Shown here one piece after another: positions 18,805-27,027 of a stretch of DNA of 27,027 nt. The notes under the pieces were generated by a model that saw nothing but the letters and a program-made list of their open reading frames with translations, ran no database searches and was not told the DNA's origin. This stretch comes from Scleroderma bovista (Eukaryota; Basidiomycota; Agaricomycetes; Boletales; Sclerodermataceae), in the NCBI GenBank assembly GCA_037178675.1, contig JAYMGJ010000752.1, forward strand, positions 1-27,027, written 5' to 3'. The stretch's first letter is position 1, and each line of letters begins with the position of its first letter. A program made the translations under genes and the position numbers.

Positions 18805-20592
18805 ATGAACCGTTTTGCTATTCGTTCAACCTCAGGGACTTCACGGCCTCCAAGCCGCGTGCAAACAGCAGGAAGTAATGTATGGGGCCAACCTGGTGGT
18901 GTCCGGGCACCAGCTTCAGTTGCAAGTAGCCAGACCCGCATATCGTCAGCCAACCAAGGACTCGAGCCCGCTTCTCTTGAAGATGACCTTGGGACGTCTA
19001 TCAGTGCAGCAGTGTCCAAACGAAAGTCACGCGAAGAAAGTGATGAAGATTACTTAAAGCTGCCACTGCACGAAATAAAACGCTTGAAGGCCGAAGCTGC
19101 GGAGTACGCTGCAGAATATGACGTGCATGTAGATGAACTCGTGAAGTTCGTTGAGGTGCGTTATATCTTCAAATGTTCCACACATTTATTCACCGAAGTA
19201 ACGTCTTGCAGTTGGGCGACATTGCTAGCATGATGCTGAACCTCAAAGCGTCTTTCATGCAGCAGTCCCCAGCAGCCCCTCCGAATAAATTTAAAGCAAT
19301 GAAAGCGACACTTGAGTCTAAAGAGTTTGAGGTTAGTTCGTCCATTTGAAAGTTTGGCACGAACCAACAAGTTGCCTAGGAGCCACTCAGGAAGCGTATT
19401 ACGTGCTGTCTCTTATCACCAAATTTAACTGCGTATGTTGAAGACACTCTGGAACAGGTCATGGTATACTTCCTCTCGTTGAATGTGTATTAACTTGTGA
19501 TATGAATGTCCTTCAGAATCTTATACAGGAGCAGAAAGAAATTTTTGATGTTGAGGAAATCTGTTTTGAAGATGTGGAGCTCCTTGAGACGTTAAAAACA
19601 ACTGTTGGGCGAGTACTGATAAATGTTTGGGGCCAAATGAAAAGTACAGTATGTATTCTATTTGGATGTCGGCGCTGCATTATTAACTGTGCTGTAGCTG
19701 TCCAGGTCCCTCACAAAGCATGACAGTATCGTGGAACTTACGAAAACCATCTCGCAAGGTCACAGTGATGTGAATGCGGCCCACTGGGCATGCATTGCTT
19801 TCGTAGTTTGTTCCTAATTCTATCCTATTTACTTTGACGCACTGATATTTTACTCAGAGATGCTGCCTGCGCATGTATATGATTGGAAATCGAGACTTTC
19901 GGACCGCTTCTTTGACGAACCTCTTGACCCCGTCAATAGTTCCTCTCCTCCACATGGACCTACGCAATATAATCGAGGAGGAATGTGGAAGCAGCCCTGA
20001 GGCTTTCGTTGCAAGCATGCAAGAGGAACCGGCTGAGCACGAAGGTAACCAGAATCGTGGCCACCATGCGACAGCTGATAATATCCTACTAGACCCATCC
20101 CACGTCGCTGCCGAGGTTGATGACTTCCCGCTGGACCCGTCACTCAGGACTGATAACCCCGATAGTGGGGTGGTTGTTGGTGAATATCAAGCCGCTGAGG
20201 AATTAGCTGATGGAATCGCCTCGCGTGAAAACGATATCCCTGAGGATGATGGGTGGTCTGGTTTTGGCGGGACGCACCCCAAGTGGGGCCCAAAAAGATT
20301 TTGGAACTTCGTTGACAGCGTTCTTGAAACCATTTGTGAGGATGCGAAGGCGACTGGAAAAACACAGCGAGAACAGCAACAGATATATAATAAGTATGTT
20401 GTCGACATATCACTATGTGTATTTCCCCTCTCTAATTCCTTTCAAAGCGTTCTTCAGGGATACCTTCAACGAGACCTTCAAGATTTTACAGGCAACGCGA
20501 AGATACAGAGGCGGGTAAAGCAGATGATGTCTTCGGTGCCAAAGAAGAGCCCTGAGTGGCAAAGGACAATAGAGGCGAAGCTTCTGTGGTGA
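18805..20592 (+). CDS. transposase companion protein, 488 aa
   Basis: Seven exons: 18805-19155, 19212-19331, 19380-19457, 19517-19648, 19698-19802, 19858-20393, 20448-20592. Introns are 48-59 bp and every junction is in frame. The start is ATG 18805; an in-frame stop lies at 18784. The N-terminus is Ser/Arg-rich, followed by a charged helical segment (SREESDEDYLKLPLHEIKRLKAE), a helical central region and an acidic part around QEEPAEHEG. The C-terminus has GPKRFWNFVDSVLETI and ends PEWQRTIEAKLLW. From memory, a companion protein with a W-Q-x-x-I..W ending often follows transposases of this type in basidiomycetes; function unknown. CACTA elements typically carry a second gene for a DNA-binding helper, so that role is possible but not shown by any motif. 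It begins 184 bp after the transposase stop, on the same strand. Confidence 0.65.
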
Positions 20593-20767
20593 ACATGCAC
20601 AGGCTATCATCTATTGCGTCGTAACAATGCTGTAAATTCCTAATAGTAACAAGTATTAATGGAAGTTTTGGGTTTTCCTATTCAAATCTGAGGTGAAGAC
20701 TGGTATGCATGGTACTGCAACAATTATCTGGGCAGTATATAGCTCATATTGAGTGTGTGCAGATGTG

Positions 20768-21107
20768 AAGTATGTGAGTGCACATATTGAAAACAGATTG
20801 ACCAGCACATGTGTGATTGATGGGGCCTTTGTGATGGAAACTATACAGTATTCAATGCAGATTGAATGCAGATAATAGCATGTTTGTCATTCGAGGTGGG
20901 TGACATGCACTCTATAAACACGTCTGTAAAAACTAAAGTACATGGGTGCACATATTGAAAACAGATTGTCCGGCACATGTGTGATTGATGTGGTCTTTGT
21001 GATGGAAACTATATAGTATTCAATGCAGATTGAATGCAGATAATAGCATGTTTGTCATTCGAAATGGGCGACATGCACTCTATAAACATGTCTGTAAAAA
21101 CCAAGCA
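20768..21107 (+). repeat. two tandem 168-bp direct repeats
   Basis: TGCACATATTGAAAACAGAT occurs at 20779 and 20947, and GTCTGTAAAAAC at 20922 and 21090, a constant offset of 168 bp with no gaps and few substitutions. Each unit itself repeats ATGCAGAT (TTCAATGCAGATTGAATGCA). It lies 176 bp after the companion gene's stop, so it is a candidate subterminal repeat of the transposon. Confidence 0.8.
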
Positions 21108-22032
21108 TGAAATAGCATGTGTATGGCATACCAACAAGTGGGCATTGTTTTTTTCCTACTCCTATGCTCGATCAGTATAAATACTATTGCTGTATCGTAC
21201 CTACCACTGGGTAAGCTTCCACTGACAATCCATGGGTGATATCTTGGCGTCGCGCGAAAAATATTATCCTCGAATCGATTTCCTACTAAATCCATGCAGC
21301 TATTTCTTTGGTACAAATTCTATAAAACGGTCAACTGGGCGTGTACTTTGTTCTTTTATCGAGGAAGGGTTGAACCCACTTGCACAGTAGTTGCACTAAA
21401 TCACGTCGCAGACTCACTGAAGCTTGGTAATTCGATGGTACTTTGACAGCACGTCGAGCTGCTACTGAATGGAGCGAGGTGGGCTCTAACTGTAGGTATA
21501 TTGACGGGTCTTGATCTCAATCGACCCTCAAAGCCTGGCCCTCAATGCAAGCTCATTCAATCTTTCTGATCCTCTACTAATGCTACGGCCATTCGAAGTG
21601 CCCGCCTCTGTGCTAGTGTCTGTTATTGGAAATCTCATACAACCACTTCCTCCCGGCCTTCGAGGGTCGGCTGGTCACCTACTTCCTTTTTTCCATCTCA
21701 TCCCCTGACGGTAGGGTACTCGCCCTTGCAAGGTTCACCACACACCCACACCTTAATCCTGTAAGAACGTCTTCGAACATGCACGAGTTCCTGTTTGCGT
21801 CCCTTCTTAATTCTTTAGCGAGCGCCCCTCTGTCTGTACCATGATGCTGGCTTTTGCGGCTGTTCTCTGGAGTCGGACGTGGCCCGAACTCGAATTCAAA
21901 CGACAATTTAGTTGCAATAACGAAGGTAGCATTCATCCCTTGTTATAGTGTATGCCACTGTCAAACCTACATGGAAAGTCAACGAAACAGGGAAGTACTT
22001 ATAGTGCTAACATCCACCCAGTAGACAGGTGG
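21108..22032. other. no supported gene
   Basis: About 925 bp between the 168-bp repeats and the end of the carotenoid oxygenase gene. Short plus-strand frames (21511-21708 and 21626-21844) overlap in different phases and give no recognisable domain; they could be one decayed gene with a frameshift near 21640-21700. A TATAAATA-like box lies near 21175. The transposon's right end may lie here. Confidence 0.45.
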
Positions 22033-23759
22033 TTAGGTATCCGTGCCAGGACCTGTAATAGCTTGTGATACGTAAGCCCCATGAAATCCGAATCCCACAA
22101 TACACTCCATGCTGGCCCTGCCAACTTCTTTCATTGTTTTTGCGTCCAGCACGAGCAGGTAGCTCTTCTCCGTATACCCATCCAATACAACACTCAATAG
22201 TACTCCATCATCTTCAGCTGTACCCTTGGGATCAGGTACGAATATAGGCTCGCCGGGGCTGTGACCATGGACAGTAAAGTACGACACCGTATGTGTCTCC
22301 ATGTCATATTTGACAAGACCATCAAAGAATGTGCTCAAGTCGCGATCGCAGGCACCATAGATGTATCGGGAGGGCTTGGTGAGAAAGCGAGGGTTGATCA
22401 CGGGGAGATCGCATGAATGGCTGTGCTCAGCGGTGTGCTCAGTTACAGCCTCTCGGGATTCGAGTGGGCTGGCGGTATCAACTGAGGGCAAACGCCAGCG
22501 ACGGAGGAATACATCGCAACTTCTGCGCTTTTCCCCAGCATAGTTGAGCGAAGCAGGGGAGGAAGATTTAACGTTGTTATAATAAAACCTCTTAAGCACA
22601 TCAAGATTGTTGTATATCGAGAGGTCTGCGACAATGTCCGTGTGTAGGGGGTCGGTTCGGCAAGGTTCCTCCCAGGCGTTGACGGTGTGGAAGCAGAAGA
22701 AGGGATCACATTCGTATTTGGCCACTACGCCCCTGTCGTGTTTGCGGTCGACCACGTACCATAGCGCCTTCTGGGTGGGATCGAAGTGAGCGATGGCATC
22801 GAGCATGTTCTTCTCCCACAGAATCTTCATGCCACCCCATGCGTAGTAACTGTTCCAAACACATAGGATGAAGTAGTTCTCGGTCAGAATAGAGGAATGA
22901 AGATATGCAGCTGGTGCGTCGGTGATCGTCGCGAGAATTTCTGTCTGACCGGTAGCAGCAGACACGCGAAATACGCGATATATCGACTGACGGCCGAGAG
23001 CGAGATTATAGTTAAAGATGTCACCAGTAACGGGGTCAGATTTAGCGTGTGCAGCAGATAGGTTACCAGTTAGCTCTGGGTGTAGCACTGCCTGAGACGC
23101 AACGCCTTTCGGTTCGAGAGTCTCGGGTTCAATATGCCGCATAACTGCAGCATCAGTCTTGGTGAGGAGAGTGTGGATGCCAGATCCATGGGCGGCATAT
23201 TTCTGGTCCTCAGTTGCTTGGGGACCGCTGAGGCCTGGGGGGTTTATGGACACTGTAACACCAATGTTGCTCTGCTCTGCCGGGGGACGTGGGCCAGGGA
23301 TGAACATGGTCATGACCTTCTTGAAGAAGCTCGTACATGGGTCACGCTTCTGACCAAAGCTGAAACCATCCATATTTCCAGTCTCGCGTATGTGCTCTAT
23401 CAGGGGATCGACGCTTCTTCGAGAGTTATAGATTACGCGCGCGCGTGTTGACGAGCTGGTCTGGATGATCTGGAAGCGGTGGTTCTGGGAGAAACCATCA
23501 AACCAATGGTCGACGGAGTAGGTGGTTCCCTTGGCTGTTTTCACTTGGTACCCGCCAGGACCTGTCCTGTACAAGGTCCCCGAAACATACGAAGGGATCA
23601 CTCCAGTGACCGCAAGCTCAACTGGCTCGCGTTCCTCGTGTAGAACGTCGAACTAAAGCAACATCAGATCAGAAGGGGCGACTGGATACTGGCACATACC
23701 CCAGCGTCGTTGGGCCAGTTATTGAAGTGCTTGGTCGGAGTAGTAAAGTTGTTCGCCAT
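22033..23759 (-). CDS. carotenoid cleavage oxygenase (RPE65/BCO family)
   Basis: Two exons: 23759-23700 (20 codons) and 23652-22033, separated by a 47-bp intron (23653-23699; donor GTATGT, acceptor TTTAG), giving 559 residues, normal for the family. These enzymes use non-haem Fe(II) to cleave double bonds of carotenoids or related stilbenes. All four expected iron ligands are present: H222 (AAHAKSDP), H272 (YLHSSILTENYF), H342 (FHTVNAWEE) and H544 (GFHGAYV); the second-shell E348 is in NAWEE. YRTGPGGY and DHWFDGFSQNHRF are typical N-terminal family motifs. No signal peptide is evident, so it is probably cytosolic or membrane-associated. The substrate cannot be read from the sequence: beta-carotene cleavage to retinal, torulene cleavage and stilbene cleavage all occur in fungal members. 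The frame is intact. Confidence 0.9.
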
Positions 23760-23792
23760 AACAAGAAAGTCCTAGTCAGCCTTGAGTCAGCC

Positions 23793-23800
23793 CTTTTATC
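23793..23800 (-). promoter_or_regulatory. TATA-like box of carotenoid oxygenase
   Basis: GATAAAAG on the minus strand, about 35-40 bp upstream of the ATG at 23759. Two copies of AGTCAGCC (plus strand, near 23774 and 23785) lie between it and the start. The whole intergenic gap to the next gene is 377 bp (23760-24136) and otherwise shows nothing clear. Confidence 0.35.
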
Positions 23801-24136
23801 TACCAAGGAAAGCAGTGCGAGCGTAATGGTATTCTTGATGGAATCGTATTCAGCCAGTGGCTGTAAACGTCACTAGAAAGGCAGTGTGAAATTCATCCTG
23901 GCATGATCATTATCGTAGTCAGTACAGCCACGCTTGCATTTTATGTGCCCCCTGACTTTTGGAAGCTGACCAACCCAGCAACACGCCGTGGCACGCACTT
24001 GAGCAGCCAAAAAGAATACAGATAGAGGAGACAGGAAACAATTCAATTATTACATGCGATTCGACAGTATTGTCCGTAATGCAAGTAGAATACATTAGTG
24101 ACAAAAGGTGATAATGATATGGTCGAGCAAGTCACA

Positions 24137-27027
24137 TTATTCGAGGGTGTCTTCTGGCTCTGGAGCCGCTCCGTCTGCGTTCCATACTTGGAGAAACTAG
24201 ACGCAATACGTTAGTAACACACAAGAAAATAATGTAGCGGACACCGACAGTTGTTCTATGTGCCACCCAATCTTCTGGGAGAAGGAGGGGTCTGGTTGCA
24301 AATGGCAGGCGCTCCCAAGATATGGGTTGCTGGTGACGTTTGGTAGCTGGCTTATCACCGATGGCGCTCTTCTTTCCGGGAACATATTTGCTACATTTTC
24401 TATGAAGAAACGTGAGTCCAAAGGGGTTGTTTCAGGAAGCGTTAGCTTACTCCTCAGTTAACGCATATAATGCCTTGAGATACGTCTTCAGGAGCATCAC
24501 CATGCCGATGATCACCGAGGTTCTCATGACATCAACGTCGAGGTTAACAATCGTGGGTGGTGTGGACTAGACAATCAAACGGCATGAGTAACTATGCCGA
24601 TTACACTGGGGGAGTGTCTTTACTATTGTGGTCCCATTAGTAAGTGGCTGGGACTGAGGTTCATGTAACTGAGCAAGGAGATGCGACGGAGAAACTAAAT
24701 CAATGAGTTGCATCCCAGAGGTCGATAGAATAGACGTGAGATGCTTGATGACAGTCAGTGCTTCCTCTAGAGTCTTGTAATCCAGTGTTGCAAAGTTTTC
24801 CGCCATGTAACGAACAAAATCGATGTCATTCTTGTGGTCTGTGAGGACCAAGAATGGGCGCAAAAGGTTATGACACAGACCTGAGTTGATTTTAACGCTG
24901 GAGAGATGTCAAACGACTTCACCAGAGCCTTCAAGAAATCTTGTCGAGGAGTTCTCTTTTCCCGAACTAAGGAATACCATCGTTGTAGTAGGGCAGTGGG
25001 CTCAGGGTTTAAACGGTAGCCTTAAGATTGAAAATGATTTACCATCTTGGAAAAAAGGAGTATAATGAGACCTACCTTGGACATTGTTTGGCGAAATGGT
25101 TTTCTGGTAGTCAAACGACTGCCTTGCGCTTACAATGAACCGAGAGTTCAGGAGGGACATGTGTTTCGAATGAAGGATGGCATGTAAAGCGCTCGCACGT
25201 CCACTAGTTGCAGGTACCGGGCTGGTCTCCAAAGCGACAATAACGGGGAACGACTAGAGATGGCTTAATACAGCAGGAATAAATAGCATGTCTTGTGACA
25301 GACCTGAAGTGGATGAGCTAAACCTTGTTTGACTGTAAAGCTCAGAATCTCAACAGCGACTGCTTGGACCTGAGGATTTCGAGACAATGCCGAATCCAGA
25401 ATATGTGTAAGGTAACGCTGAACAACCGCCGAACTGACGCTACAGTATTTGTCAGTACCCAAACTGAAAAACGTACACATCAGAGAATATACCCAGAGTC
25501 AGCGAAATCATCCGTGTTTCCAACAAGCTGAGCCATATTCACACCACCCTCGTTTTTGACTTGGCCAGACCCTACGCAATTTTTCAAACAACTACCAGTA
25601 TCAGGAGAGGAAGGCGCACCCTTCTGCTGTTCGGCATGCTTTGCTGCTTCCGAAACCAGGAAGTCCTGCAAAATTCTGAGCAACCGACCACGGCTTTCTT
25701 CATCAGGGGAGGCAAAAATAGCATCCATGATACCAGCCGACTGCTCCAACGTCATCAGTTTCGGTTGAGCCCGGAAGAGGAAACCTGAAAACTTGTCAGG
25801 AGGCAACCGTGTGGAAAACAAGTAACAGGTACCTAAGCATTGTAGAATTCGCCCCTTCAGGCCAACATCGGTATATTTTGCATAGAGCGCTAGAAGGGTA
25901 TCGTAAATGTGTTCCACCAGAGGCCCCTGGAATGTACATTAAAACATGGTTTGCTGATAGGAATGAGAGTACTCGCCTCTGCTACACTGTTCAATTCCGG
26001 GGCAAATTCTGCACATAGTTGGAATCATTCGTAAATTGCGGCAATCACTACTTACCAACTCGCTCAACACGAAGTTTATCAAAGTCACAGTGCTCCCCCA
26101 ATAGAGCAACGATAAATATGAGGATGCATAGTGTCCGTGTTTCCACCGGGTTCATGGATTCGACTTTGCGAGAAATGGCTTGCTGTAGGCGTGCTGAAAC
26201 GACATATAAATACCACTGAATTAGTCGAAGTGGAACATCCAACCGTTGCAGGACTTCAGGAGGGCGACTAATCGATGGAAGTCGTGCGTAAGATGCTGCA
26301 CCGCACCGCACATGCAGGCGACGCTTTCCTGGAGACACTATTTCGCGAGTCACACGACCAATCGTGGTGCAGTTTTATGTAGACATACCACGATTCCCCC
26401 AACATTGGATGGTTTGACTATCATGGGTTGTAAGACTAGCTGCAAGTCTTGGCCGAACTTGACTGCAGTTCTAGGCATATGGGGAATGGATATGCGGAAT
26501 ACCCTCAGTAAGCAGTCGGAAACAATGAGTTCGTCACTCTGCAGTACGCCTAAGCATTCACGTGGGAGTGTGGAAGAAAACGACGCACGGAAGTGGGGTT
26601 CTTGAGGTACGGAAGAAGCGTTGATGCGTTACTACCAGACAAGACCGAAGGGTAAGCTGTTGCAAAGAGGTATAGTGTTCTAACGCAAGACTGCACGGTC
26701 TATGGGCGACAAGGTAAATGATGCATGTGTAGGACTTTAGACCGCTACTTACAAAACCTGGTAGGTCCGTAGCATCCACGAGGCCGTCGATTAACGCCTC
26801 GCATATGTCGGAGTACCTTGCACGCATAAGTGGTAAATCATTTGAGTTTTGATTCGAAATGATCTTGTGTAACAAGTCCTCAAGAGGTGACTGCCTGTCC
26901 TTGAAGAACACCGATACTCCCATGATTACGGACACTTTGTCCAATAAAGGTGCTTTGTTCTGCGGTTGAGAAGATAGTCTTGTTTTCGAATTCGGAGTAG
27001 CCTGTCCAAGCGGGTTTGAAAACCACA
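24137..27027 (-). CDS. cohesin loader Scc2/Mis4/NIPBL, C-terminal part
   Basis: Partial gene entering from the right edge. Exons: 27027-26753, 26699-26589, 26538-26389, 26337-26244, 26193-26056, 26008-25977, 25926-25833, 25784-25493, 25439-25304, 25253-25076, 25020-24881, 24830-24624, 24566-24451, 24399-24249, 24196-24137. All join in frame to about 723 residues ending EDTLE. Family signatures include [76 protein letters not shown] and [18 protein letters not shown], typical of the HEAT-rich Scc2 C-terminus. With Scc4 the protein loads cohesin on chromatin in the nucleus; the Coprinopsis homologue is Rad9. Intron 25927-25976 has a GC donor (GCGAGT), and the donor at 24248 (GTCGGT) is weak. 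No frameshift is seen. Confidence 0.9.

Larger units (their letters stand above)
12435..21107 (+). mobile_element. TNP2/CACTA-like DNA transposon, ends not defined
   Basis: Proposed unit: divergent gene (12435-13770, minus), transposase (13830-18620), companion gene (18805-20592) and two 168-bp direct repeats (to about 21107). Large size, two main collinear genes and repeats near one end suit CACTA-type elements. I found no terminal inverted repeats, CACTA termini or target duplication, and no matching repeat at the left, so the limits given are only the outermost features that seem to belong. The left end could lie to the right of the divergent gene, or to the left of 12435. Confidence 0.4.

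Noticed and set aside
20394..20455. Alternative acceptor giving a short C-terminus ending RRYRGG in the companion gene
   Set aside because: The acceptor at 20446-20447 gives a longer product with the WQRTIEAKLLW ending, which fits the presumed family better.
26389..26600. Alternative exon start at 26600 reading [16 protein letters not shown]
   Set aside because: It requires a different phase from the upstream exon. The intron 26539-26588 gives a better join (..LKNPTS to [15 protein letters not shown]..) that fits Scc2 proteins.

Overview
The window is eukaryotic and fungal, most likely from a mushroom-forming basidiomycete (Agaricomycetes). Genes are dense with small introns of about 47-59 bp that carry CTAAC/CTGAC-type branch sites. 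The cohesin-loader gene at the right edge is intron-rich, as is usual in this group, and several other reading frames resemble families I know only from basidiomycetes. No prokaryotic features, tRNA or rRNA genes or CRISPR were seen. All exon models were derived by eye from splice sites and frame continuity.

Layout. (1) 1-4280 is repeat-rich and gene-poor: a diverged ~150-bp tandem repeat, an LTR-like block read on the minus strand (about 600-1445), one weak minus-strand ORF (1741-2238), ~58-bp and 100-bp tandem repeats and long unassigned stretches. (2) 4291-5902 holds two decayed or interrupted lineage-specific genes. (3) 5903-10472 is a Ty1/copia retrotransposon inserted in the second of these. 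It keeps its 5' LTR, a primer-binding site matching the initiator-tRNA anticodon arm, gag, protease and a DD35E integrase, but has two in-frame stops, a 140-bp MITE-like insertion and an Asp-to-Asn change in the reverse transcriptase, and it is cut off inside the reverse transcriptase with no 3' LTR. (4) 11287-12211 (-) is a two-exon gene of unknown function.

(5) 12435-21107 looks like a large DNA transposon. A minus-strand gene and a 14-exon plus-strand transposase resembling the TNP2/CACTA group start head-to-head 59 bp apart; a seven-exon companion gene follows the transposase; and two 168-bp direct repeats lie beyond it. Nearly every exon junction joins in frame, so the transposase and companion may be intact. 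Terminal inverted repeats were not found, so the element's limits are uncertain. (6) 22033-23759 (-) is an apparently complete carotenoid oxygenase with all four iron-binding histidines. (7) 24137-27027 (-) is the C-terminal part (15 exons, about 723 residues) of the cohesin loader Scc2/Mis4/NIPBL, the family of Coprinopsis Rad9; its N-terminal part lies beyond the right edge.

The two recognisable host genes at the right are a housekeeping chromosome-cohesion factor and a carotenoid-metabolism enzyme; the left four fifths is mostly accessory, transposon-derived sequence.
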